Shown here piece by piece: positions 35,268 to 45,391 of a DNA stretch of 64,000 nucleotides. This DNA is from Rhizobium leguminosarum bv. trifolii WSM1325 (GTDB lineage Bacteria; Pseudomonadota; Alphaproteobacteria; Rhizobiales; Rhizobiaceae), in NCBI GenBank assembly GCA_000023185.1, contig CP001622.1, positions 3,944,501-4,008,500 of the forward strand. Reading direction: 5' to 3'. The notes under the pieces were generated by a model, which worked only from the letters and a program-made list of their open reading frames with translations, was not told where the DNA came from and ran no database searches. The number at the start of each line of letters is the position of its first letter. Position 1 is the stretch's first letter. The position numbers and the translations under genes were made by a program.

Positions 35268-36482
35268 TCAGGCGACGTGCCTTGCGAGCGCGCACCGCGA
35301 CCAGAGCGAATGCAGCGCCTCGACCAGATGGGCAATATCGGCGTCGGAATGCAGCGGCGTCGGCGTGATGCGCAGGCGCTCGGTCTTCTTCGGCACTGTC
35401 GGATAGTTGATCGGCTGGACGTAGACGCCGCAATTGTCGAGCAGCAGATCGGAGATCCACTTGCACTTGGCCGCATCGCCGACCAGCACCGGCACGATAT
35501 GGCTCGGATTGGGCATATGCGGAATGCCACGCTGGTCGAGCAGTGCTCTCAGCTTGCGGACACGATCCTGATGGCGGGCGCGCTCGAACTGGCTGACCTT
35601 CAGGTGCTGGATCGAGGCGGCGGCGCCGGCGGCAAGTGCCGGCGGCAGCGCCGTGGTGAAGATGAAGCCGGAGGCAAACGAGCGGATGAAGTCGCAAAGT
35701 GCCGTCGAAGCGGCGATATAGCCGCCCATCACCCCGAATGCCTTGCCGAGCGTGCCTTCGATCACGGTCAACCGGTCCATCAGCCCTTCGCGCTCGGCGA
35801 TGCCGCCGCCGCGCGGGCCGTACATGCCGACGCCATGCACTTCGTCGAGATAGGTCATCGCCCCATATTTGTCGGCGAGGTCGCAGATCTCCTTGATCGG
35901 GGCGATATCGCCGTCCATCGAATAGACGCTCTCGAAGGCGATCAGCTTCGGCGCCTTCGGATCGGCGGCCTTTAGCTTGGCTTCGAGATCGGCCACGTCA
36001 TTGTGCTTCCAGATCACCTTTTCGCACTTTGCATAGCGGATGCCCTCGATCATCGAGGCATGGTTCATCGCATCGGAGAAGATGATCAGGCCGGGGATCT
36101 TGGCGCCGAGCGTGCCAAGCGCTGCCCAGTTGGAAACATAGCCAGACGTAAAGATCAGCGCTGCTTCCTTGCCGTGCAGGTCGGCAAGCTCACGCTCGAG
36201 CATGACATGATGGTGGTTGGTGCCAGAAATATTCCGGGTGCCTCCCGCACCCGCGCCACAGTGGTCGATGGCGTTCTTCATCGCCTCGATCACCTTCGGA
36301 TGCTGGCCCATGCCGAGATAGTCGTTGGAGCACCAGACCGTGACTTCCTTCTCGCCATCCGCGGTGTAACGCGTCGCGCGGGGAAAATTGCCGCGGTGAC
36401 GTTCGAGATCGGCAAAAACGCGGTAACGGCCCTCGGTATGAAGCCCGTCCAGCTCGTTTTTGAAAAACGCTTCGAAATCCAT
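35268..36482 (-). CDS. hemA: 5-aminolevulinate synthase
   Basis: PLP enzyme that condenses glycine and succinyl-CoA to 5-aminolevulinate, the alphaproteobacterial C4 route of haem synthesis. It has 404 residues. [40 protein letters not shown] (PLP-binding Asp/His) and [14 protein letters not shown] (Schiff-base Lys near residue 245) are diagnostic. Two adjacent ATGs exist (36485 and 36482), and I use the one giving [11 protein letters not shown]. The longer frame to 36536 lacks support. Confidence 0.96.
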   Translation of the reverse strand: MDFEAFFKNELDGLHTEGRYRVFADLERHRGNFPRATRYTADGEKEVTVWCSNDYLGMGQHPKVIEAMKNAIDHCGAGAGGTRNISGTNHHHVMLERELADLHGKEAALIFTSGYVSNWAALGTLGAKIPGLIIFSDAMNHASMIEGIRYAKCEKVIWKHNDVADLEAKLKAADPKAPKLIAFESVYSMDGDIAPIKEICDLADKYGAMTYLDEVHGVGMYGPRGGGIAEREGLMDRLTVIEGTLGKAFGVMGGYIAASTALCDFIRSFASGFIFTTALPPALAAGAAASIQHLKVSQFERARHQDRVRKLRALLDQRGIPHMPNPSHIVPVLVGDAAKCKWISDLLLDNCGVYVQPINYPTVPKKTERLRITPTPLHSDADIAHLVEALHSLWSRCALARHVA

Positions 36483-36806
36483 CATATGCTCCAGTATCGC
36501 GCGGATGTTCTTGATGACTGGACGTCCGCGCGTCAATCCTTACCCTTTGCTTTAACATCAACTGCGGCAAAAGGCCCAGATTTTTGAATGATTCCAGATA
36601 AAAAATATGCAAGCCGCGATCAACGAAATTGATGCCGCAGAAGGCAGCCGAGTTTGCGGACCGAGCAAAAGGCGACCCAGCCCGATCGCAAAAAAATCAG
36701 CACACCGGATGGACAACCCTTTCTTCCGACATAGTTTTCGGTCTAGCCTGACAAAAAATAAAAGGGACGGCCTTTGCCCACTGGGCAACAACCTCGGAGA
36801 AAAAAG
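36483..36806. other. divergent gap between hemA and lipoprotein
   Basis: This 324-bp space is relatively AT-rich in the middle (about 36560-36620) and probably contains promoters for both divergent genes. A sequence ATCAACGAAATTGAT near 36619-36633 is an inverted pair but has the arms opposite to an Fnr/FixK box. No gene was found. Confidence 0.45.
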
Positions 36807-37064
36807 ATGAAGAAAGTTGTCATACTCGCATTGATCGGCCTGTCGATCGCAAGCTGCACGCCGACGCAGCAGGGCGCCGGCATCGGCGCTGCATCAGGTG
36901 CCGTCATCGGCGGCGTAGTCACCGGCAACGTCCGTGGCGCGGCAGTCGGCGCCGCTATCGGCGGCGTGTCCGGCGCCCTCATCGGCAGCGTCGCCGAACA
37001 ACCCGGCCAGTGCTACTATCGCGACCGCTACGGCCGCCGCTACATCGATAGTTGCCCGCGCTGA
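36807..37064 (+). CDS. glycine-zipper lipoprotein
   Basis: 85-residue lipoprotein. The signal peptide MKKVVILALIGLSIASC ends in the lipobox with Cys17. The mature part consists of glycine-zipper repeats (GAGIGAASGAVIGGVV, GAAIGGVSGALIGSV), followed by a short polar tail QCYYRDRYGRRYIDSC. These proteins are linked to the outer membrane, but the role is unknown. The ATG at 36807 is used because it begins the signal peptide. Terminator follows. Confidence 0.8.
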   Translation: MKKVVILALIGLSIASCTPTQQGAGIGAASGAVIGGVVTGNVRGAAVGAAIGGVSGALIGSVAEQPGQCYYRDRYGRRYIDSCPR

Positions 37065-37092
37065 GAGCACTTGGAAATCGGTAAATTCAGGA

Positions 37093-37122
37093 AATCCCGG
37101 ACACAGGTCCGGGATTTTTTGT
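37093..37122 (+). terminator. terminator after glycine-zipper lipoprotein
   Basis: AATCCCGGAC (37093-37102) and GTCCGGGATT (37107-37116) form a 10-bp stem with a 4-nt loop, followed by a T run. Confidence 0.85.
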
Positions 37123-37233
37123 GCTAAATTAGCGCGTTGGCAATTTAAAATGGTACACCCCGCGCGATTTTGTCGCTAAGCTGTTCACGGCTGGGCAACG
37201 AAGCTTCAATGTAGACATAACCAAAAGCGGCGG

Positions 37234-39162
37234 ATGCGGATCAGAGGGACAGGCCCGAAAACAAGTACTGCGTATCGGCGAACAGGCACCATGATGGTGG
37301 TCGCAGCGGCAGCTGCGTTCTCACCGGTCCTGATCGGCGACGCTTACGCCTTCAAGCTTTTCGGCATCACCATTTTCGGTAAGGAAGAAGACGAAGGCGA
37401 ACAGGTGCCCGATCCGGTGCGCTACCAGGTCGACCTCAAAGCCGATACCGCCGATCCCGACCTGAAAGAAGCGCTGGAAAACAGTTCCCGTCTCGTCAGC
37501 GACCAGAAGCAGCCGGTGTCCGGCGATCTCGGCGTGGTCGTCAAGGCGCGCGACGACCGTGAGCGGCTGATCGCCACTCTGTATGAAAAGGCCCGTTATG
37601 GCGGCTTGGTGACGATCACCATCGACGGCAAGAATATCGACGACCTGCCGCCCAATCCGACATTCGACCGGTCCGGGCCGATCCCCGTTACCGTCGACAT
37701 TGCTCCCGGCCCCGTTTTTAAGGTCAGGGAGGTCCAGTTCGGCGGCGATGCCGCAAACCATAATCCCGCCGATTACGATCTCGCCCCCGGTGCGCAGGCC
37801 GGCTCGCTCGCCATCATCAGGGCCGGTGACAAGATCGTCCAACAATTGAAGAGCGAAGGCCGGCCGTTTGCCAAGTTGACCGAACGCAAGGTCGTCGCCG
37901 ATCACAACAGCGATACCGTCGATATCGTCCTTGCTGCCGAAGGCGGTCCCATCGCCCCGATCGGCGATGTCGGAGTCACCGGCGAGAAGACCGTCAGGCC
38001 AGCTTTCATCCAGCGTTATTCCCGGCTGAACAAGGGCGAAGCCTATTCCCCGGAAGCGCTGAAAAAGGCTGGCGAACGCCTTCGCGCCCTCGGCGTCTTT
38101 TCGAGCGTCACCATCCACCAAGGGGATGCGCTGGCACCGGATGGCACCTTGCCGATGACGATCGAGGTTTCGGAAGGCAAGAGACGCTACTTCGGCGTCG
38201 GCGCGCAATATTCCACCACCGACGGCTTCGGCGTTCAGGGCTATTGGGGCCACCGCAACCTGTTCGGCGAAGCCGAAACGCTGAGGATCGAGGGAGCGGT
38301 CTCGCGGCTTGGCGAAACGACGGATGTCGGCAGCCTCGACTATTCCGCCGGCATCCTCTTCACCAAGCCCGGCGCCTTCTTCCCCGCCGCCACGCTGAAG
38401 GCCGGCATCATCGCCAAGACCGAAAATCCGGATGCCTATAACGCCACGCTCGTCACCGCCTCGCTCGGCCTTTCCTACGAGCTGACCGACCAGGACACGA
38501 TCTCCGCGAGCGGCGAGGTCAGCTGGGAGCGCGACGACGACGCCTTCGGCACGAACGACTATCTGACCTTCACCTTGCCGATCCAATATGATCGCGACGC
38601 ACGCGACGACAAGTTCAACCCGACAGAGGGTTATCGCGCGACGCTCTCGGCAAAGCCCGGCTACGAGATCTTCAACGCCACGCCCTATGCGGCATTCGAG
38701 GGCTCGATCTCCGGCTACTTGCCGTTCGGCCAGGAAGACGGCGTGGTGCTTGCCGGCAAGGTCGCCGCCGGCGTCCTGATCGGCGGCGATAGCATTGGGG
38801 ACATTCCCGCCACGCAGCGCTTCTTTGCCGGCGGCGGCGGCTCGGTGCGCGGATACAGCTATCAGGAAATCTCGCCCTACAACGACAATGGCGATCCCAC
38901 CGGCGGCCGCTCCTATGTGACTGGTTCGCTGGAAGCCCGCATCAAGATCACCGATACGATCGGCATCGTGCCCTTCATCGATGTCGGCACCGTATCGGAC
39001 AGCACCTTTCCAGGTTTTTCCGATATTCGCGCCGGCGCCGGCGCCGGAATACGATATGCAACGCCTTTCGGCCCGTTGCGGCTTGATTTTGCCATGCCGC
39101 TGAACAAGTACGAAGATGGCACAGATTACGGAATCTACGCCGGCATCGGCCAATCCTTCTAG
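37234..39162 (+). CDS. tamA: autotransporter assembly factor TamA (Omp85 family)
   Basis: Outer-membrane protein of 642 residues. It has an N-terminal signal region followed by POTRA-type domains (for example PIPVTVDIAPGPVFKVREVQ and GDVGVTGEKTVRPAFIQRYS). The C-terminal Omp85 barrel contains RFFAGGGGSVRGY, the conserved surface-lid motif, and ends with a Phe. TamA works with the inner-membrane protein TamB, whose gene follows at once. Long N-terminal extensions before the signal are seen, so the start could be further in (MMVVAAAAAF). Confidence 0.9.
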   Translation: MRIRGTGPKTSTAYRRTGTMMVVAAAAAFSPVLIGDAYAFKLFGITIFGKEEDEGEQVPDPVRYQVDLKADTADPDLKEALENSSRLVSDQKQPVSGDLGVVVKARDDRERLIATLYEKARYGGLVTITIDGKNIDDLPPNPTFDRSGPIPVTVDIAPGPVFKVREVQFGGDAANHNPADYDLAPGAQAGSLAIIRAGDKIVQQLKSEGRPFAKLTERKVVADHNSDTVDIVLAAEGGPIAPIGDVGVTGEKTVRPAFIQRYSRLNKGEAYSPEALKKAGERLRALGVFSSVTIHQGDALAPDGTLPMTIEVSEGKRRYFGVGAQYSTTDGFGVQGYWGHRNLFGEAETLRIEGAVSRLGETTDVGSLDYSAGILFTKPGAFFPAATLKAGIIAKTENPDAYNATLVTASLGLSYELTDQDTISASGEVSWERDDDAFGTNDYLTFTLPIQYDRDARDDKFNPTEGYRATLSAKPGYEIFNATPYAAFEGSISGYLPFGQEDGVVLAGKVAAGVLIGGDSIGDIPATQRFFAGGGGSVRGYSYQEISPYNDNGDPTGGRSYVTGSLEARIKITDTIGIVPFIDVGTVSDSTFPGFSDIRAGAGAGIRYATPFGPLRLDFAMPLNKYEDGTDYGIYAGIGQSF

Positions 39163-39229
39163 GGTTGCCGATTCCGCTCGTGTTTTCCGATCTGTGAGCC
39201 GTCATGAAAACGGGGTAGTGTTCGCGCCG

Positions 39230-42200
39230 ATGCAAACGCTGACAAAAATCGTCAACTGGATCGTACGGCTCACCGGCTATGCCGTCGGCGCCACGTTGAT
39301 TCTTGCCGTCGTCGCACTGGCGATCTTCGGCTTCACCAGTTTTGGCGCTCGCATCGTTACCGAAAAGATAGCCTCCACGCTTTCCAACCGCGACATGACG
39401 ATCGAGGTTCGCGAACCGCAAGGCCTTTTGACCGGCGGGCTTCGCGCCGCCGAGATCTCCATCTCCGACACCAGGGGCGTCTTTGCGGAAATTCATGGCG
39501 TCGCGATCGACTGGAATCCGTTTGCGCTACTGACCGGAACCTTCCATGCCAAACGCTTCGAGATCGAAGCGATCAACGTGCTGCGCAAGCCGGTACGCAC
39601 CCTGCCCTCGCGGCCCCAAGCTGAAAATTCCGGCGGATTCAGCCTTCCGATCAAGGTCGATGTCGACCGCATCGCGCTGCCCGATATCAAACTTGCCGCA
39701 CCCGTTGCCGGCCGCGCCTTTGCGCTCGCTGCCGAAGGCAGCCTTTCGGCGAACGGCGATGGCGGCGAGGCCGTCGTCAATGTCAGCCGTCACGCGGTTC
39801 CGGATGCGCGGCTTGCCGCCGACATCGCTTTTGCGCCAGCCGAAAACCGGCTGCGGCTGAAGGCGCAGCTGTCCGAGCCGAAGGGCGGACTGCTGGCGGG
39901 CTTTCTCGGCCTGCCGGACAGCCCGGCCGTTAACATCGATCTCGATGGCCAGGGGCCGATATCCGATTGGAAAGGCAAATTGCAGGCCGCCCTCGACGGG
40001 CAGCAACGTGCCGCAATCGAAGCCCGGCACCAAATTACGGAAGACGGGCTGCACCACCTCGACCTCAAGGGCGGCGGTGACCTGAGCTCGCTGCTTCCAT
40101 CGGCATTCCGGCCGCTTTTTGCCGGCCAGACCAATATCGATCTTGCCACCACCTTCGACAATCACGGCAAGATCGATATCCAGACCGGCAATATCGCCAC
40201 CGGCAGCGTTGTGATCGCCGCATCGGGTACCCTCGATCCTGCCGGCAACAACAGCCTGAACGCCAATCTGCTCGGCACGTCGGGGCCTGTCGATTTCCGC
40301 TGGCCGCTCGCCGAAGGCGATGCCCGCTTCCTGATATCAGGCCTCAACCTGGCGCTGACAGGCGATGCGCAGACCGCCCGACTGAACGTCAGCGGCTCGC
40401 TCGACACCGCAACCCTGCCGCAGGCCACTATCGGCAACATCAAGCTGACCGCAAAGAGCGACGCCTTCAATCTCGCCGCCCGTTCCGGCAGCGTCCAGCT
40501 GCGCCTCGTTGCTGGCGATACGACCTTTACCGAGCCGAACCTCAATCGCGCCGTCCAAGGCCCGGTCACGATCGCCTCGCCGCTGCAGATCTCGCCCTCC
40601 GGCATCGGATTCAACGGCACCACCGTCGAAAGCGCCAATATCAACGGCGGCCTCAATGGCTCCTACCGGCTGGCGGACAAAGCGCTGACCGGCAACCTCA
40701 AGCTCACCATCAACCCGGCAGCCCTGCCGGCTGCGGTGACAAGCAGGTTCGACGGACCGATCTCGCTCGAAAGCCAGGTGGTCGGCACCATCCCGTCAAA
40801 ATTCGCGCTGTCCAATCTCGTCCTGAAGTCCGGTACGCTCGAAGCCGCCGGCAACGTCGCACTCGATGGCGGGATGTTGAATGCCGATCTCTCGGGCCGG
40901 CTGCCTGACATCGGCAAGCTCATCCCCGGCGCCAGCGGTGGGGCGGGTTATGCGTTGAGAGTGGGAGGTGAGCTCCCGGCAATTTCCGTGACGGCCAATC
41001 TCAAGGCCGCCAGCCTTGAAATGGCAGACCGCACGCTCGGCAACCTCAATATCGACTTGTCGGGTCTTGCTGATCCCAAGGCGCCGCAGGGCAGGATCGC
41101 CGCCACCGGCACGATCGACGGCCAGCCGATCGGCATCAACGGTGATATAAGTTCGCAGGACGGCAAGACGAGCATCCCGGCGCTGACCGCCGATATCGGC
41201 GGCAACCGGCTGACCGGCAATGTGGAATTCTCGCCTACCCTGGAGCCAACAGCCGCACTGACCTTCGATTTCCCCAATGTCGGCCTGCTCGCCGCACTCG
41301 GCGGGCAGAAGGCCGACGGCGATCTCAAAGGGTCGCTCGGCGTCAGCAGCGATGGCGGCAGGATTGCGCTCAAGCTGCTTGCGACCGGCGGCTCGATCCG
41401 CCGTGATACGCTTGCGATCGTCAAGCCGGATATCGATGTCACGGTCAGCGATCTCAAAGCCCTTGCGGCAAACGGCACGGTCAAGGCCGAGGAGGTAAGT
41501 GCCGGAACGAACAGGCTCGCCGGCCTTTCGCTTAGGTTTACCAAGCAGCAAGACCATACCGATTTCGATCTCAATGCTGCCTATGACGGCAATCCCGTGC
41601 TGGCCGCCGGCAATATCGAGGCAGCGGACGGCACGATGCACCTGAACCTTGACCGGTTCTCGGCAAGCCCCCGCAATATCCCGATCGAGCTTGCCGCCCC
41701 GACGCAGGTCGCCGTCGGCGGCGGTGCCGCCAGCCTGAACGAACTGACGCTGAAGACCGGCACCGGTTCGGTGACCGTCACAGGTTCCGCCGGCGAAACG
41801 CTGAAGCTCGATGCAGACATCCGCGAGCTGCCGGCAGCCCTCGCCAACGGTTTCGTGCCCAACCTTTCAGCCGGCGGCACGATCTCCGGAACGATTGCCG
41901 TGACCGGAACACCGGCGGCACCGGTCGCCGATTTCAAGCTCGACTGGAAGGATGCGACGACGGGCCAGACCAAAGGCGCCGGCCTGGCACCGCTCGGCAT
42001 CACCGCCGGCGGCAAATTCGCCGACAACAAGCTCGATTTCAACACGACGGTCGGCAGCAATGACGGCCTTTCGCTCAAGGCTGCCGGCAATGTCGCGCTC
42101 GCCGACCCGAAGGCACCGGTGCTTGATGTCAACGCCGATATCCTCAACCTGCCTGCGCGCATCGCCAATGGTTTCGTTCCCGATCTCGCCGCCGAAGGCA

Positions 42201-45200
42201 CGATTACAGGAAAAGTGGCGGCCTCCGGTTCCCTCGCTGCCCCCACCGCCAATTTCGATCTCGATTGGAAAGGTGCTGCGACGAGCCAGACGAAGCGCGT
42301 CGGCCTTGCCGATCTTGGCCTCAAGGCATCCGGTAAATTTGCAGACAGCAAGCTCGATTTCGATACAGTGATCGGCGGCGCCAACCGCCTCTCGCTGAAG
42401 GCAAACGGCAATGTCGCCATCACAGGCACGACGATCGGCAACGTCAAAGTCGATGCCGTGCTGGCGAATGTCCCGGCTAATATCGCAAACAGCTTCGTCG
42501 CCGATCTCGCCGCCGAAGGCACGATCTCTGGAAAGATCTCGGCCACCGGGTCACTTTCCGCCCCGAGTGCCGATTTCGATTTCAATTGGAAAGACGCTGC
42601 GACGAGCCACACGAAACGTGCTGGCCTTGCAGCGCTCGGCTTGACCGCATCGGGAAAATTTGCCGAAAACAAGCTTGATTTCAATGCGGCGGTCAGCGGC
42701 GATAAAGACCTCTCCCTGAAGGCCATGGGCAATGTCGCATTGGCCGGTACGGCGATCGACAGCATCAAGGTCGATGCCGAGATCGCCAAGCTTCCGGCCA
42801 GCCTCGCAAACGCCTTCGTTCCCGATCTGGCGGCCGGCGGCACGATATCCGGCACTATGTCCGCCGCCGGGACCCCTGCCGCACCGAAGGCCGACTTCAA
42901 GCTCGACTGGGCGGATGCTGCGACCAGCCAGACCAGAAGCGCTCATCTCTCGGGCCTCGCACTTGCCGCATCCGGACGCTTCGCCGACGACCGGCTCGAT
43001 TTCGATGCCAATCTCGGCGGCCGGGACGGCCTCTCGCTGAGGGCCGCCGGCAACATCGCGATATCAGGCACGTCAGTCCGCAACCTCGACGTCAAGGCCG
43101 ATCTCGCCAACCTTCCTGCAGGCCTCGCCAACGGCTTCGTCCCCGGTCTTGCCGCTGAAGGCACCGTGTCGGGCACGGCATCCGCCTCCGGCGCGCTGCC
43201 AAAGCCAGCGGTCGATTTCAAGCTCGACTGGAAGAACGCCACGACCGCCCAGACCAAAAGCAGCGGCCTTTCGGGCCTGAGTGCCGCGGCATCCGGCAAG
43301 TTCGCCAACGATCGGGTCGACTTCGATGCCAACCTTACCGGCAAGGACGGCGTGTTGGCCAAGGCGACGGGCGGCGTCACGATCGCGGGAACGGCCATCC
43401 GGGACCTTTCGATCAATGCCGATATCCCGGCGCTGCCGGCAAATATCGCAAACGCCTTCGTTCCAGGACTCGGTGCCGAAGGCACGCTTTCGGCAAACGC
43501 CGTAACGTCGGGAACCCCGGCAAATCCGGTCGTCGATTTCAAGCTCGACTGGAAGGATGCCGCGACCAGCCATACCAAGGCTGCCGGCCTGTCCCGCCTT
43601 GCGTTGGCGGCGACCGGGAAATACGCCGGTGACAGGCTGGATTTCGATGCCGCCCTCAACGGCGGCGGCATTGCGCTGAAAGCTGCCGGCAATCTTGCCA
43701 TCGCAGGCACGTCGATCCGGTCGCTCGATGTCACGGCGAATACCACCAATCTTCCGGCCGGCATTGCCAACGGCTTCGTTCCCGGCCTTGCAGCCGAGGG
43801 CGCGGTCTCGGCGACCGTAAAGGCCACCGGCGCGCTATCGGCGCCCTCCGTCGACTTCAAGGTTGATTGGAAGAACGCAGCGACGAGCCAGACAAAAGGT
43901 GCCGGCCTTTCGCCGTTCAGCATCGACGCATCAGGCAAACTTGCCGGAAACAGGCTGACGGTCGATACCAGTCTTGCCGGTGATGCCGGCATGTCGCTGA
44001 AGGGCGGCGGCAGCGTCGTCATCACAGGCAATCGCGCCATGGACATGCGCTTCACAGGCAATCTTCCTTTCGCCGTGCTCGGCGCCCCGCTTGCGCAACA
44101 GGGCCTCGTCGCCGACGGCGTCGCCACCGTCAATCTCCAGATCGGCGGAACGGCCGTAGCACCCGTCATCAACGGCACTGTCTCGACCAATGGCGCCAAG
44201 CTCGTCGACGTCCGGCGCAATCTTGCTGTCAACAATCTGACGGCAACCGTGACCTTCAATGGCAGCCAGGCCGTGATATCGCGCCTCAACGGCAGCCTTG
44301 GCGGCGGCGGCACGATTTCGGCCAGCGGCACCATCGGCATCCAGCCAGCCGGCGGCTTTCCCGCCGACATTTCGATCAAGCTCGACAAGGCAGTCTATGT
44401 CGATGGAACGCTTGTCGTCTCGACCGTCAATGGCATAGTCGGCCTGCGCGGGCCGATCACCAATGCGACGCTGAGCGGCAAGCTTCGGCTGGACAAGACC
44501 TCGATCACGGTTCCGGAAAAATTGCCGACCTCGCTGAGAGAAATCGACATCCGCCACAAGAATGCACCGCGCGCGGTACTTGCGCAGCTGCGCGATGACG
44601 GCGAGCGCAAACCCGGCGAGAAATCCTCCGTGATCACCCTGGATCTCGAAATCGATGCGCCCTCGCATATCTTCGTGCGCGGCCGCGGCATCGACGCCGA
44701 GCTTGGCGGCCTGGTGACGATCCGCGGAACGGCGGCTGCACCCATCGTGACCGGCGGTTTCACCATGCGCCGCGGCCGCATGACCATTCTCAACCGCCGC
44801 CTGGATTTCTCCGACAAGAGCCGGATCACCTTTGCCGGCGACATGACGCCGGCGCTCGATATGGAAGCGACCTCGGCCTCCGGCACGACGACGCTGACCG
44901 TCGACGTCGCAGGTCTCGCCACCGACCCCGCCATCACCTTTTCCTCCTCGCCCCAGCTGCCGCAGGACGAAGTGCTGGCGCAGCTGATTTTCGGCCAGTC
45001 GATGTCGAAGCTCTCGCCGGTGCAGATCGCCCAGCTCGCCGACGCCGTCAGTCAGCTGGCCGGCAACCGCTCCACGTCGCTTTTCGAAGGTCTGCGCAAC
45101 CAGCTCGGCGTCGACGATTTCGACGTCAGCACCGATTCCAAGGGCCAGACGAGCGTCAGCGTCGGCCGCTATCTCAACGACCGCACCTATTTCGAATTGC

Positions 45201-45328
45201 AGCAGGGCGGTTCGGCCGGCGCCAAGGCGGTGATCAACCTCGATGTCGGCCGCGGCGTCAAGCTGCGCGGAGGGGCCGGCGGCAATGGCGAGGGCGAAGC
45301 CGGGATTGTCTACGAACGGGAATACTGA
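39230..45328 (+). CDS. tamB: translocation/assembly module TamB, with tandem repeats
   Basis: Very large envelope protein (2032 residues) with an N-terminal signal-anchor helix (GYAVGATLILAVVALAIFGF), a long beta-rich body and the C-terminal DUF490/TamB domain (LPQDEVLAQLIFGQSMSKL and VSVGRYLNDRTYFELQ). TamB spans the periplasm as a beta-taco channel partner of TamA, for outer-membrane assembly or lipid transport. The ATG at 39230 is used, since the frame start at 39116 lies inside tamA. About one third of the protein (residues encoded at 41807-44044) is seven tandem repeats, making it longer than E. coli TamB (about 1260 residues). Confidence 0.9.
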   Translation: MQTLTKIVNWIVRLTGYAVGATLILAVVALAIFGFTSFGARIVTEKIASTLSNRDMTIEVREPQGLLTGGLRAAEISISDTRGVFAEIHGVAIDWNPFALLTGTFHAKRFEIEAINVLRKPVRTLPSRPQAENSGGFSLPIKVDVDRIALPDIKLAAPVAGRAFALAAEGSLSANGDGGEAVVNVSRHAVPDARLAADIAFAPAENRLRLKAQLSEPKGGLLAGFLGLPDSPAVNIDLDGQGPISDWKGKLQAALDGQQRAAIEARHQITEDGLHHLDLKGGGDLSSLLPSAFRPLFAGQTNIDLATTFDNHGKIDIQTGNIATGSVVIAASGTLDPAGNNSLNANLLGTSGPVDFRWPLAEGDARFLISGLNLALTGDAQTARLNVSGSLDTATLPQATIGNIKLTAKSDAFNLAARSGSVQLRLVAGDTTFTEPNLNRAVQGPVTIASPLQISPSGIGFNGTTVESANINGGLNGSYRLADKALTGNLKLTINPAALPAAVTSRFDGPISLESQVVGTIPSKFALSNLVLKSGTLEAAGNVALDGGMLNADLSGRLPDIGKLIPGASGGAGYALRVGGELPAISVTANLKAASLEMADRTLGNLNIDLSGLADPKAPQGRIAATGTIDGQPIGINGDISSQDGKTSIPALTADIGGNRLTGNVEFSPTLEPTAALTFDFPNVGLLAALGGQKADGDLKGSLGVSSDGGRIALKLLATGGSIRRDTLAIVKPDIDVTVSDLKALAANGTVKAEEVSAGTNRLAGLSLRFTKQQDHTDFDLNAAYDGNPVLAAGNIEAADGTMHLNLDRFSASPRNIPIELAAPTQVAVGGGAASLNELTLKTGTGSVTVTGSAGETLKLDADIRELPAALANGFVPNLSAGGTISGTIAVTGTPAAPVADFKLDWKDATTGQTKGAGLAPLGITAGGKFADNKLDFNTTVGSNDGLSLKAAGNVALADPKAPVLDVNADILNLPARIANGFVPDLAAEGTITGKVAASGSLAAPTANFDLDWKGAATSQTKRVGLADLGLKASGKFADSKLDFDTVIGGANRLSLKANGNVAITGTTIGNVKVDAVLANVPANIANSFVADLAAEGTISGKISATGSLSAPSADFDFNWKDAATSHTKRAGLAALGLTASGKFAENKLDFNAAVSGDKDLSLKAMGNVALAGTAIDSIKVDAEIAKLPASLANAFVPDLAAGGTISGTMSAAGTPAAPKADFKLDWADAATSQTRSAHLSGLALAASGRFADDRLDFDANLGGRDGLSLRAAGNIAISGTSVRNLDVKADLANLPAGLANGFVPGLAAEGTVSGTASASGALPKPAVDFKLDWKNATTAQTKSSGLSGLSAAASGKFANDRVDFDANLTGKDGVLAKATGGVTIAGTAIRDLSINADIPALPANIANAFVPGLGAEGTLSANAVTSGTPANPVVDFKLDWKDAATSHTKAAGLSRLALAATGKYAGDRLDFDAALNGGGIALKAAGNLAIAGTSIRSLDVTANTTNLPAGIANGFVPGLAAEGAVSATVKATGALSAPSVDFKVDWKNAATSQTKGAGLSPFSIDASGKLAGNRLTVDTSLAGDAGMSLKGGGSVVITGNRAMDMRFTGNLPFAVLGAPLAQQGLVADGVATVNLQIGGTAVAPVINGTVSTNGAKLVDVRRNLAVNNLTATVTFNGSQAVISRLNGSLGGGGTISASGTIGIQPAGGFPADISIKLDKAVYVDGTLVVSTVNGIVGLRGPITNATLSGKLRLDKTSITVPEKLPTSLREIDIRHKNAPRAVLAQLRDDGERKPGEKSSVITLDLEIDAPSHIFVRGRGIDAELGGLVTIRGTAAAPIVTGGFTMRRGRMTILNRRLDFSDKSRITFAGDMTPALDMEATSASGTTTLTVDVAGLATDPAITFSSSPQLPQDEVLAQLIFGQSMSKLSPVQIAQLADAVSQLAGNRSTSLFEGLRNQLGVDDFDVSTDSKGQTSVSVGRYLNDRTYFELQQGGSAGAKAVINLDVGRGVKLRGGAGGNGEGEAGIVYEREY
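41807..44044 (+). repeat. seven tandem ~107-residue repeats within tamB
   Basis: Units of about 321 bp begin near 41807 and run to 44044, with a degenerate eighth. Each unit has the order LPA-IANGFVP-LAAEGTISG, then AP-ADFKLDWKDAATSQTK, then ASGKFA-KLDF, then SLKAAGNVAIAGT. The copies differ at many positions, so the expansion is old rather than recent, but period and frame are kept. Confidence 0.85.
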
Positions 45329-45391
45329 TCCATCCCGCCCGAAGCTGGGCAGCGGTTTTGGACCGACGGCATGCAAAAGCTCTAACCCGGC
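45329..45391. repeat. degraded rhizobial intergenic element
   Basis: The text AGCTGGGCAGCGGTTTTGG and GGCATGCAAAAGCTC resembles the core and end of the GAGCATG element family, but the inverted ends are eroded. It separates convergent tamB and the Lrp gene. Confidence 0.45.

Noticed and set aside
36619..36633. Possible Fnr/FixK anaerobox upstream of hemA
   Set aside because: The half-sites are in order ATCAA-TTGAT instead of TTGAT-N4-ATCAA.
37321..39153. Long minus-strand frame opposite tamA
   Set aside because: No recognisable domain, and tamA is well supported on the plus strand.
41807..44044. CRISPR or satellite reading of the repeats
   Set aside because: Repeats are about 321 bp, diverged and continuously coding; no spacer pattern exists.
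41581..44388. Long minus-strand frames opposite tamB
   Set aside because: They follow the tamB repeats in another frame, so their apparent regularity is inherited from tamB.
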